NCBI GenBank assembly: GCA_039105265.1 | Contig: JAPFFF010000009.1 | Span: 1,984,001-2,048,000, forward strand | Length of the DNA: 64,000 bases | Source: Tritrichomonas musculus | Lineage: Eukaryota > Parabasalia > Tritrichomonadida > Tritrichomonadidae | Direction of reading: 5' to 3' | Shown: positions 11,087 through 20,525 of the stretch, one piece after another | How positions within the stretch are numbered: the first letter of the stretch is position 1 | Layout of the letters: each line of letters begins with the position of its first letter | Made by a program: the position numbers and the translations under genes | The notes under the pieces: model-generated | Database searches by the model: none | What the model saw: the letters and a program-made list of their open reading frames with translations, nothing else | Told to the model about the DNA's origin: nothing

Positions 11087-12229
11087 ATGTCTCAAGCCGG
11101 CTCTTTTTATGGCTTACAAGTTGGGAGCTGGCCCAAAATAATGCTTCTCCTATTTTGTGTTTCTGGCCTTTTTACAACTCTATTAGTTAAAGCGGTTATT
11201 CATGAATATTTACTTAAGCATTTTCATTTCAACGAACCATGCTTTTTAACTCTTTCGCTTTTTATTGCTGATGTTGCATCCACATTTCCTTTACCATACC
11301 GTATTTTAACCAAAAAAGTTACTTTAAAAGCACCTATTACGTCTTATCTTGGAATTTCGCTAATTTTAGCAGCAGCAAAAGTATTAATGAACTATGCATC
11401 ACTTAGAATTACTTTTACTACTGGCGTTTTATTTAAATCATGCAATTTAATACCTGTAATGATTGGAAATATTATATTTTTAAAGAAAACTCCAAAGCCA
11501 ATAGAGATTATGGCAGTTCTTTTATATATTATAGGCCTCACTATAATCAGTCTCGGTGATAAAAAAAGTAAAAACGAATTCAACTTATCAGGCATATTTG
11601 CAATCTCTATTGCCTTAATTCTTAAAGCCATTGCTGCAAATCTGGAAGAACTTGTTATGAGCCGTTGTGGAGCTGGCCAGGACGAATTAATCGCGATGCT
11701 ATATAGCTTTAGTACGTTTTTTATGTTTATATTATCAATAATTACGGGACAATTAACTGCTGGCATACATAGAATAATTAATAATGCTTCAATCCTTTAC
11801 CTTGTTTTATGGGTTGTTTTTCTTGGAGCAATATCTGTTCAATTTATTTTTTTAACCATTAAAAATTTCGGAAGTTTACTTACAGATATGCTTCTTTCCA
11901 CTAGAAAAGTATTGACTGTTTGCTTGTCTTTCTTCGTTTTCAAAGATAAAAAATTTACATCTCTGCATGCAATTGCTTTATGTTTCATTGCTATTGGAAT
12001 GAGCATAAATATTTATGAAAAAACACAATCAAAGAAAAATAAAGCAAAAGCTATAGAAGAAATTAATGAAGAAGATAGCGATTCTTTTTTAGAAGATAAA
12101 AAATATGAAAATAGCATTAATAACTATAAAAATAAAGGTAAAAACATTCACAATGCTAATGAGGAAGAAGATGAATTTTTAAATACACTCAACAGGGAAA
12201 AAGTGGTTAGAGAAAGAGAAATGCTTTAA
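11087..12229 (+). CDS. UAA-family nucleotide-sugar/PAPS transporter (SLC35B-like)
   Basis: A 380-residue protein with about ten hydrophobic helices over residues 15-315 and a charged, Lys/Glu-rich C-terminal tail. Family signatures are TGVLFKSCNLIPVMIG near residues 113-128 (the SLC35B 'KSCK-IPVM' motif) and STRKVLTVCLSFFVFKDKK near 266-284 (the conserved 'TTRK...S' helix). Known relatives carry UDP-sugars or PAPS into the Golgi or ER lumen in exchange for nucleotide monophosphates. That would serve glycoconjugate or sulfation pathways of the secretory system. Which donor is carried is not readable. The ATG at 11087 is the first in frame after a stop-rich leader. Confidence 0.85.
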   Translation: MSQAGSFYGLQVGSWPKIMLLLFCVSGLFTTLLVKAVIHEYLLKHFHFNEPCFLTLSLFIADVASTFPLPYRILTKKVTLKAPITSYLGISLILAAAKVLMNYASLRITFTTGVLFKSCNLIPVMIGNIIFLKKTPKPIEIMAVLLYIIGLTIISLGDKKSKNEFNLSGIFAISIALILKAIAANLEELVMSRCGAGQDELIAMLYSFSTFFMFILSIITGQLTAGIHRIINNASILYLVLWVVFLGAISVQFIFLTIKNFGSLLTDMLLSTRKVLTVCLSFFVFKDKKFTSLHAIALCFIAIGMSINIYEKTQSKKNKAKAIEEINEEDSDSFLEDKKYENSINNYKNKGKNIHNANEEEDEFLNTLNREKVVREREML

Positions 12230-12843
12230 ACAATATTTTATACTACGTACACAAAATCCAAAATCAATAATAACAAGTTATACAAGACACATATTCTCAT
12301 CCTTTTTTATTTAGCCAGATAAATTTTTCTATCCATTTATACACGACAAACTCAATTTTAACAGACTATTTGAAATAATCTTTACAGATAATTCAAGGTT
12401 TTGAAATTTACGCCATTTTGTAATTTTATCATTCGAAATGGCTGCTATATGTAGAATGTTATTATAGTAATAATAATTGTTTATTAAATATATAGTAATT
12501 TTTTTTTATTTTTCTACTTAACCTTTTATTATTTTATCAATATCAACAAACTTTTAATTAATTTCATAACACTTTAATAATCATATCTAATATTTCAAAA
12601 ATTATATGATTATTACTTGTATTTATCAAAGACATACAATGAATTAACCAACAATGTTATTAATTTAAATATCTAAAGTATAATTTAAAGTGTTTATGAA
12701 ATTACATTTATTTATATATGATACCATAAAATTAATTTTAAGTAAACAGTTTTTTTTTAATTTCAAATCATTAGTTATAAAAACATTGATGAAAAAATCA
12801 TATCATCATAGACAACAACGGTTAATTGCTTTCTTTTTTATTT
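12230..12843. other. Intergenic region, no gene recognised
   Basis: AT-rich spacer between two convergent coding regions. The only long plus-strand frame here (12690-12959) runs over the antisense of the ankyrin relic and is not supported. Confidence 0.4.
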
Positions 12844-13595
12844 CTATAATTCAAATAAGTCAACATCATCATTTGGTACAGATTGAAGATTTGCATTACT
12901 TCCAATATCTGGCGCACATAAACCTAAAAAAGTACAACCACCCATTGCACTTTCAGTAGTAGTTGATTTATAATTATCCATTAATTGCATCAATTCTTCA
13001 TCTCCATTTTGCTTAGCTAATAAATATGGTGTAATTCCGTAAATTAAAATAAAAATTTCATAATCTGGCTGTCGAGGATTTGCACCAAATTCAAGTAAAA
13101 TTTTACAAAATTTTTTATTTTTCTGATATGCAGCCCAATGAAGAGGACTCCAATTAAAATCATAATGAAAACACCATCTCCATCTTTTATGTTTACATCT
13201 GAATCAGCGTTTAAAAGTAAATTTAGAGCTTGCGGCTTATTTCGCATTATTGCTATATGAATAGGAGCTTTATAAAATAAAAATTTAAAAATACCAGAAT
13301 TGAAAACTAGAATTAAAATTTGATAAATAATAATAAAAAGAAATGTCAAGATGTGAAATATCAATTCTTTGCTCAAGTAAATAATTCAAAATTTCAATTG
13401 AATCTGATTCAATAGCTGTAATGATCAAAGATTTCGGTAAAAGAAAGAAAAATATCATTCATCTAGAGTTAGGGAATAATAATCAAAAAAATACTCTTTG
13501 ATTCATATTAACCTGCGATGGAACTAAACCGGAAAACTCTTTTAAATCATCGGTTTTGCAAGCTGCAAAGGTAGAATAAATGAGTTGATTACTCA
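12844..13595 (-). pseudogene. Ankyrin-repeat protein pseudogene
   Basis: Reading the minus strand from a plausible ATG at 13595, the peptide begins MSNQLIYSTFAACKTDDLKE. It then continues only with several frame changes. Ankyrin-type pieces are clear: SDSIEILNYLLEQRIDISH near 13400, APIHIAIMRNKPQALNLLLN near 13270-13210, and, after a shift near 13175, SPLHWAAYQKNKKFCKILLE. The C-terminal part runs to a TAG at 12844-12846. Stops occur near 13480-13450 and 13330-13290. Ankyrin proteins are numerous in trichomonads, so decay of one copy is unsurprising. Sequencing error could explain one shift, not all of them. Confidence 0.75.
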
Positions 13596-14032
13596 TTCCA
13601 AATAAAAAAATTTTAATTTTGAAAAAGCGAACAAATTTGAATAAATGAATTCAATTATTTCAATTTATATTTTTATACCATTTCATCTTTGCTCCCCTAT
13701 AAAACCATTTATTCAATATCAAAATAAAAGCAAAACCATTTAAATTGAACAAATAACATAGTCTCAATGTCTTACTCTAATAATATTCCAATATATATAA
13801 AATGGTCATCTTATAATGGTATAAGATTTATAAATTTAATATTATGTGCACTATATAAATAACATTTATTTAATAAAAAAACAAAAGAAATGAATTTATA
13901 AGATCTCGCAATTTACAACTTTTTTATAATAAACAATAAATTATTCCTCCAAGTTCGCAAATTAACAAGAAAGCAAACAAAAAATAAATAAAAGTATGCT
14001 TTAAAACAGAATAATATACAATAATTGGATCA
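13596..14032. other. Intergenic region, no gene recognised
   Basis: AT-rich spacer holding the 3' flank of the next minus-strand gene and the former promoter of the ankyrin relic. No repeat or RNA gene seen. Confidence 0.35.
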
Positions 14033-15532
14033 TCATTTGTCATCTTGTAGAGCATTCTTTGATTTTAAAACTTCTATCACCTGCTTCATCTTTGCCTGAG
14101 ATTCATTGAAAATTTTAATTTCATTTTTAACATGGCAAATATTAGAACGTATTAATTCATTCTGAACTCTCAATCTCTCTCGCTCATCTCTGAAAAGCTC
14201 AATCTCAGCAATAATGGACTCAATATGCGATATAAGATGAGTTGATTCACTATTTGTTTGCTCTATAAGCACTGGAAAATGCTGAACACGTTGATAAGCT
14301 ATATCAATCGCTTGTAAAGAAGGGATTGAGTCAGTTGAAACTTCTGAAACGGGTTGTGGTGTCATTCCTGATGTTGTTGATAAGAAATTGAATGGCTTAG
14401 GTGAATTTGGCGTTAAACTAGCTGTTCTTAGCAAAATTTTTTTTGGACGATCAGATGTTGGCGAATTTGAAGATGAATTAATTGATTTATAAGATGATAA
14501 ATGATTTCTTGGCAATTTAAGTGAATTGTGGGCACTACTATGAAATGAACGAGGCGAATTAGAAGAGGGCTCTGTATTAGTGCTTCGACTACTGTTACAT
14601 GAGTTAGCATTAGTAATAATTTCATCTTCTTCAATGATAACAGTATTGGGTAAAACATCTGGTGTTGAAAAAATACGATTGGAATAGAAAGCAGAATTGA
14701 TCAGATCATTTACTGCTGAATCATCAAAATCAACATTCGTAGTTGGATTATCATTTGTATTTATAGATGATTCTTGAGCTTTTTGAGATTTGCTGGTGTA
14801 ACTATTTTCGCTTCTTAAATTATTATTAATATTATAGTTTTTGTTGACACGACCTACACCAGCGGAAGTCGGGATAGTAGTCCATGGAAGACAAATTAAA
14901 ACAGGTCGATTCATATTTTTGGCTGAATATTCTTCAGGGAGGTCAAGATTAAATCCTGATACAGTTTTATGTGATCCTAAACCAACATTCATAGGCGGGA
15001 TTGGAGCTCTGCTAAGGTTCAATGATTGACAAGAACGAGACATAGACGCAATATTAAGACGTGGAACAAGAGGCGTTGGAATTTTAGCTCGAGTTGGTGA
15101 TAAATCAGTTTGGTGAGTTTCTTGTTCTTGTTCTTGCTGCTGTTGCTGGCGTTGCCTGGGTATAAGAATTGACAAATCTTTTAACGGATTTTTATGGCTA
15201 GCAGGAGATATATCTGATACTTGAATATGATGCCGATTTTTAGATTGATTCAGATTTTTCGTTGAATTATTACTTGAATTATTAAGGCTGGATGGTGGCG
15301 AAGGTGAACGGTACGCTTGTATAGCAAGAGAAGGAACCAATGGATTTTTTTTTGGTTTATTAGCTGCGTTTATTGGTGAAGTGGCAAAGTTTAATTGTTT
15401 TATTAAGGGTGAATTACCATTTCGAGATGCCGACTGTGGTTGTGAATTTTGATTTGCGTTAGATGGATTAATCGGATTTTTTTGTAATGAAGGCGAAGCT
15501 TCAACATCTTCAGATGCTGAAGTTTTAGACAT
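14033..15532 (-). CDS. Hypothetical low-complexity protein with C-terminal coiled coil
   Basis: A 499-residue protein. About the first 400 residues are disordered and rich in Ser, Asn and Pro, with a QQQQQEQEQE tract near residues 128-137 and repeated S/T-P dipeptides (SPTRAK, SPPSS, NSPKPF) that look like proline-directed phosphorylation sites. Residues about 410-495 form a predicted helix with heptads (IESIIAEIELFRDERERLR). No catalytic or membrane segments. It sits divergently to the TSNAXIP1-like gene with about 490 bp between the starts. A cytoskeletal scaffold is possible but unproven. The ATG at 15532 begins MSKTSASEDVEASP. Confidence 0.7.
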   Translation of the reverse strand: MSKTSASEDVEASPSLQKNPINPSNANQNSQPQSASRNGNSPLIKQLNFATSPINAANKPKKNPLVPSLAIQAYRSPSPPSSLNNSSNNSTKNLNQSKNRHHIQVSDISPASHKNPLKDLSILIPRQRQQQQQEQEQETHQTDLSPTRAKIPTPLVPRLNIASMSRSCQSLNLSRAPIPPMNVGLGSHKTVSGFNLDLPEEYSAKNMNRPVLICLPWTTIPTSAGVGRVNKNYNINNNLRSENSYTSKSQKAQESSINTNDNPTTNVDFDDSAVNDLINSAFYSNRIFSTPDVLPNTVIIEEDEIITNANSCNSSRSTNTEPSSNSPRSFHSSAHNSLKLPRNHLSSYKSINSSSNSPTSDRPKKILLRTASLTPNSPKPFNFLSTTSGMTPQPVSEVSTDSIPSLQAIDIAYQRVQHFPVLIEQTNSESTHLISHIESIIAEIELFRDERERLRVQNELIRSNICHVKNEIKIFNESQAKMKQVIEVLKSKNALQDDK

Positions 15533-16024
15533 GTAAAATCAAAAACTAATAAAAGAAAATTTTAATCGACTAAGGTAAAAAAATTGAATATTAACAGACA
15601 AAACCGTTTTTTTTTGATTATTTATTTTGCTCCATTTAGAGTTAACATTAATGCAAATAACTTGTTTGAAGAATCAACTTCATTACATTAATTTGGATCA
15701 TCATAATAGCTTACTTGATTTACAACATACTTATCAAAAAAATGATAAAAATCATTTTTTCAACTTTTTGAATAGTTTCAATGATAAAATTTAAACAAGT
15801 TTGAAACCAAGATATTTCATTGAATATTTAATATATAATTTACAAAAAAGAAAATTCATTGTAAATAAACTTGTATATTAAAATATAAAATTAATAATAT
15901 AAATTATAATAATATATGTAAAGATGTGTCTATTTTGAATAATATTCATATTAAAAAGACATTATTTAATAACGAACTAAAACAAAATTTTTATAAAATC
16001 CTTAATTATATCTAAGAAAAGTTT
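15533..16024. other. Divergent promoter region
   Basis: About 490 bp of AT-rich DNA between two divergent genes. No canonical trichomonad initiator is evident near either ATG. Confidence 0.35.
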
Positions 16025-18868
16025 ATGAAACCTATAAAGCCCATAGATATAATGTTAACGGGCTCTTTAAAGGGACGGGATGCTCCAACTTATCCTAAAC
16101 AAAGTAAACATGCTCCAACCGCAAATTTTTCGATTGACACACCAAGTCTTCCATTTGAAACAGAACCACTCAAAATCAGAAGACCCAATGTTCCTAAACG
16201 AGTTCAAACCGCACACACAAAAAGTCGTCCACGAACTGCTGCAAAAAACGAATATCAGTATGCGATGCGTTTTCCTGACTTTACATGGTCTCATACAGAC
16301 ATTGACCAAGACAAATATGCCAACAGAGAAAAAATTATAGAAGTAGCAGAAAATTTTGATCAAGTTATTCGCTCTATCAACGATTCTGATGAAATTGAAA
16401 CAGCATCAACAGTTCAATGTGCTGCTGATTTGCTTCTCGAAAATATTGAATCCCAATTGAGGGCTGAATGCAGAGAGCAGAGTGAATTAGTGTCACGCGT
16501 TCGCCAATCTTATGCATATGTGTTCAGTTTAATGGAGCAAGATGCTGAAAAAGCACGCGAGTTAATTGATAAACTCAAAAAAGGAAACGAAAAACTTGAA
16601 GAAAATTTAACAAAAATTATCGATAATGCAACAGAACGTGTCAAAGAAGCTCAAGATGATTGTGCACGGCAAATTAAAAATATTAATAAAGAAATGGATG
16701 ATAAAAAAGAAGAATACGACACTTCAATGAAACGTTTTCTTGAGCAAAAAGTGCAATTAGAAGAGCACGTTAAAGCTCTTCATCGAGTTTTTTTGGATTT
16801 TCAAAATGATTCTGTCTATATTACACTTGAAGATTTGAAACAAAAACAAGAATCCTTATTAAAAAAGTTACGAAATAAAGATCAAGAGATTACCAAACTT
16901 CAAGCCGTCATTGAAAAGCAAAAAAGGCAAATAGAAGACGAATCTGATCAAAAATTGATGCTTGAACAAGCGAATGATGAGCTTCGACGAAAATTGAAAT
17001 CAGCAATGGCAAATGCTAATCGTCTCCAGAGAAGAATTGACATGCAAAATATCGACGGGATCGGTGGAGAAATTTTCAATGATGAAGATGACGAAGAAAC
17101 AGGAGAAGACGCAAATAAAACAGAATCTCCAGCTTCTAAAAAGAATAAGAGAAATCGAAGAGTTGATATTACTCCATTTTTATCAGTTCACCAGAAATTG
17201 ACAAAAATTGGTGACAAAATAATTGATGTTTTACAGCGAACAAACAGCAACAGCTCAATGTTTATGAATGATTCAGGAACTAATGATTTTGATAAGCTAA
17301 TGATGAGCTGTGATGCACGCTTGATGATGCGTGCTTTAGAGCAGAAAATCGATGAGATTGCCCGAATGTCTCAACACCTAGATTCAATCGATGGTTTTGC
17401 CGGATTATCAATTAATGGAAGTGGAAGTGTCTATCAAAGTAGTAATATAAATCTTCTAAATAGCCAAACGAAACCTATAAATTTAAGCGGACCACGTTTT
17501 CTTCAGTTCATTCACACTCACATGAATCAAGGTGAAGAAGCACAAACATCAGAAAACAAAACAGACCAAATAAGTTCACAAAATCAAACAAAAAACAACA
17601 CTCAAGAAAAACCTTCAACAAATCAAAATGCAAATACAAAACAAGAAACAGCTAATCCGAAAGCTACTACAAATCAAACCAATGCGCAACCAGCTACAAC
17701 AGAAGAGTCTCCTATAGAAAGCCAACCATTATTCAATGTTAACAAAAAAGTTTTTGGATTAATGAGAAAAATATTCCAAGCGAAATACATGTCAGATCAA
17801 TGGCGACAACGAATGGGAATGCCACCAATGCGATTTCCCGAGTTTGTTGTATCATATTATTGCCAAGACAAAGAAAATATGTTTACAGCTCTCCAACGAT
17901 GTGGCAGATTATGGAATATGATACAGAAGCACAAAGTACCGGAAATTAAGCTTTTCCGCAAGTTTTTACTAGAAAAATTTTCAGTTGATGAATTAAGTTT
18001 CTTTCTAGAATTAAGAATGAATTTAATTGGTCTTCCACCTGTTGTTGAAGATGAAGATCCCATTATAACTGTTTCTTTTATTAAATTCAAAGAAGCAGTT
18101 AAAAAAGTTTTGGGATCATTTTCACCAGTTTCAACTACCATCATCAAACAAGCCGAGAAGCTTCTAAATGGCAAAGAGGACCTTGATTATGCTGAATTTT
18201 CACTCATATTGATCAACTTTTATCAAGGCGAAAGAAGAAAAAGAAGAAATGCAATTCGATTAATGTTTCAAAGTAAAAGATTTGCAGGAAGCGATGGCCA
18301 TATTGATTTTGAGAATTTTCATGCAATGTGTCAAAGTTTAGGTTTTAGAGGTTCAATTGAAGATATATTTGAACTTTTTAGAGAATCAACTTTAATTGGA
18401 CAAGGGGAATTGTCAATCGATTCGATGTTGGCAGCGATGGATAATTTAAGTTTTCATTTTTATACTATTGAGTTCCCGGCAAGATTAAATAATCGAAGTG
18501 ACCTTGTCGCTCTATCTAAAAAGGATCTTCTCTTTCATTGGCAACAATTCGCTGTTTGGTTTGAAGGATTCAAGGTTCAGAGAGAGAATTTTGATACTTG
18601 GGCTACTTCAAGAGTTGTGGCCAAAATTAATAACGTGGATAAATTGTTCAAGTCAAATGCTCCTGTTCCCAGTTTATTCTCTGAATATAGATCATTACTT
18701 GATATGTTTCAATTTTTGCTAGATGTAATGGCAAAAGGAAAAACTTTTAAAATGGGAGCTCATATGGCTGAAAGAGAGTTGTCAATTATGGAAAATCTAG
18801 TTGATTTACTAGTGACTTTTGTTGCTGATACGTCTGATAGCCAAGTTGAATTTAATGAATTTGAATGA
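16025..18868 (+). CDS. Large coiled-coil protein, TSNAXIP1-like, with EF-hand-like C-terminus
   Basis: A 947-residue protein. Residues about 1-80 are basic and disordered. Residues about 125-185 (LLLENIESQLRAECREQSEL and the SYAYVFSLM segment) resemble the N-terminal domain of translin-associated factor X-interacting protein 1. Residues about 185-345 are a continuous coiled coil. A Gln/Asn/Thr-rich linker (about 500-570) follows, then a folded C-terminal part. Within it, GSDGHIDFENFHAMCQSL (about 758-775) and a following helix look like a degenerate EF-hand pair. The animal TSNAXIP1 family is linked to cilia and sperm flagella, so an axonemal role is a reasonable inference. The stop lies only 95 bp before mobile element A. 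Confidence 0.7.
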   Translation: MKPIKPIDIMLTGSLKGRDAPTYPKQSKHAPTANFSIDTPSLPFETEPLKIRRPNVPKRVQTAHTKSRPRTAAKNEYQYAMRFPDFTWSHTDIDQDKYANREKIIEVAENFDQVIRSINDSDEIETASTVQCAADLLLENIESQLRAECREQSELVSRVRQSYAYVFSLMEQDAEKARELIDKLKKGNEKLEENLTKIIDNATERVKEAQDDCARQIKNINKEMDDKKEEYDTSMKRFLEQKVQLEEHVKALHRVFLDFQNDSVYITLEDLKQKQESLLKKLRNKDQEITKLQAVIEKQKRQIEDESDQKLMLEQANDELRRKLKSAMANANRLQRRIDMQNIDGIGGEIFNDEDDEETGEDANKTESPASKKNKRNRRVDITPFLSVHQKLTKIGDKIIDVLQRTNSNSSMFMNDSGTNDFDKLMMSCDARLMMRALEQKIDEIARMSQHLDSIDGFAGLSINGSGSVYQSSNINLLNSQTKPINLSGPRFLQFIHTHMNQGEEAQTSENKTDQISSQNQTKNNTQEKPSTNQNANTKQETANPKATTNQTNAQPATTEESPIESQPLFNVNKKVFGLMRKIFQAKYMSDQWRQRMGMPPMRFPEFVVSYYCQDKENMFTALQRCGRLWNMIQKHKVPEIKLFRKFLLEKFSVDELSFFLELRMNLIGLPPVVEDEDPIITVSFIKFKEAVKKVLGSFSPVSTTIIKQAEKLLNGKEDLDYAEFSLILINFYQGERRKRRNAIRLMFQSKRFAGSDGHIDFENFHAMCQSLGFRGSIEDIFELFRESTLIGQGELSIDSMLAAMDNLSFHFYTIEFPARLNNRSDLVALSKKDLLFHWQQFAVWFEGFKVQRENFDTWATSRVVAKINNVDKLFKSNAPVPSLFSEYRSLLDMFQFLLDVMAKGKTFKMGAHMAERELSIMENLVDLLVTFVADTSDSQVEFNEFE

Positions 18869-18963
18869 ATTTGATTTATTTTATAATGTTTGAATTATAT
18901 TGTTATTTACTAAATTATTGTTTTCCAATATTTTAATTTTAATTTTTTTTGGGGACCAAAAAG

Positions 18964-19077
18964 TTAGCATGCTTTGATGGTGAAGTGACCATCACAGTGT
19001 TCTCAAAAAGTGAAAATTCAATGGAAGCTTTTTGATACGTAGCTTTTTGATAAACAACTTTTTGATAATTTTATTAT
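18964..19077 (+). repeat. Left terminal inverted repeat of element A
   Basis: Inverted match to 49843-49961. Includes the palindrome TGATGGTGAAGTGACCATCA at about 18976-18995 and two AGCTTTTTGATA-type units. Confidence 0.8.
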
Positions 19078-19712
19078 AATTACTATTAACTTTTTGACCA
19101 AAATTAAAAAGAGTAAAATAACGTAAAAAAATTTAAAATTTAAGATTAAAAAGAGTATAATAACGTAAACAAAAGATCCAAATAAAAAAAATCAGGAGAA
19201 AATGAATAGTAAAATAGGAAAGAAGGAATAATGATGATTGTATGTACCCTTACAAATTAGCTGTCATTTTTTTTTGCGGAATAAACGTACGAGTAAACGT
19301 AAGAAGAAAATTTTGGAAAATTTTCTCACAAATAATATTATTTTCTCTCTCAAAATCTGACAATTCTTTTTATTCCCATTGAATTTTTTTGAAATAAATT
19401 TTTTTTTATCAGAATTTTGACCGTTTATTATTGATTTTACATGTAAATGAGGTTTTTCTTTATATTTAACAAATATTTGGATAAAATCTTTGGGGATTTA
19501 AATCATTACATCCTATGTTATTTAATGCCCAAGTTATAACGAATTTTGATTTTTTAATCGTTAACAATTTTTTTATTAATTAAAAATTCAAATTAAATCC
19601 CAATATTTATAGTTATAATATAAGCATAAATAATATTAAATTTATTTATACCATTTTTTTAATTTAAATCTCATTATTCATCGACTTTTTCTATATTTTT
19701 TTATTTAAAAAA

Positions 19713-20479
19713 GGCTCAGGAATCGGGTATAAGAAAAAGCAAACTTTTTTGTTGGTGATATGATGGAACTTTTTGAATACAAATGACCGTTAAGATCATC
19801 TATTTTTTGAGAGCATTATGATCGTTCTTCGCGAAGTTTTTGAGGTCAATTAAAAAAACGTTTTAAAGGTCAATTTGTCATCGTTTTTCTTTATTAAAAA
19901 GGCGGTTTTTTTTCCATTATTTTTTTTTACATGGCGGTCATTTGTATAGGGCTTCTCCCCACCGCAGTTGGTTTGATTCCAGCCTTCTACATCTTTAGTG
20001 GAAGCTAGACAGGGCGGTGGCTGAAAATGTTCCATCTTATTCCGCCATTATTACAACCGATGTTCCAATGGTCTTTTTGATGGACTTCTCCCACCGCAGT
20101 TGGTTTGATTCCAGCCTTCTACATCTTTAGTGGAAGCTAGACAGGGCGGTGGCTGAAAATGTTCCATCTTATTCCGCCATTATTACAACCGATGTTCCAA
20201 TGGTCTTTTTGATGGACTTCTCCCACCGCAGTTGGTTTGATTCCAGCCTTCTACATCTTTAGTAGAAGAAAGATTTGACAAAAACTAAGAAATCTAATTC
20301 AAATCGTGTTGATGCAGATTCAGCAAAAATTAACATTTACAAATCAACAATTATTGCAAAAATATTGGAATTACTGATTTCATTTATATGATTAAAACTT
20401 TCGAAACATGCTTATTTCATGCATTTTTTTCAATATTTTTTCTTTTTTTTTTTTGAAAGGTTTATTTTTTTATTCTTCT
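19713..20479 (+). repeat. Left long TIR of the MULE, with 132-bp tandem repeats
   Basis: Inverted copy at 22673-23441. It contains two full units and part of a third of a 132-133-bp repeat. Units start with CTTCTCCCACCGCAGTTGG at 19952 (one extra C), 20085 and 20217. The repeat is distinctly GC-richer than its surroundings. The arm ends 46 bp before the transposase ATG and so probably supplies its promoter. Confidence 0.85.
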
Positions 20480-20525
20480 CAATTTTGTGAGAACTCATAT
20501 ATTTTTTTTTTTAGGAAATATCACA

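Noticed and set aside
12690-12959. Plus-strand 89-codon frame
   Set aside because: Overlaps the 3' part of the ankyrin relic on the other strand; the ankyrin reading has real motif support.
18955-18970. Target-site duplication for element A
   Set aside because: AAAG-like matches beside both ends exist, but they are short, offset and expected by chance in AT-rich DNA.
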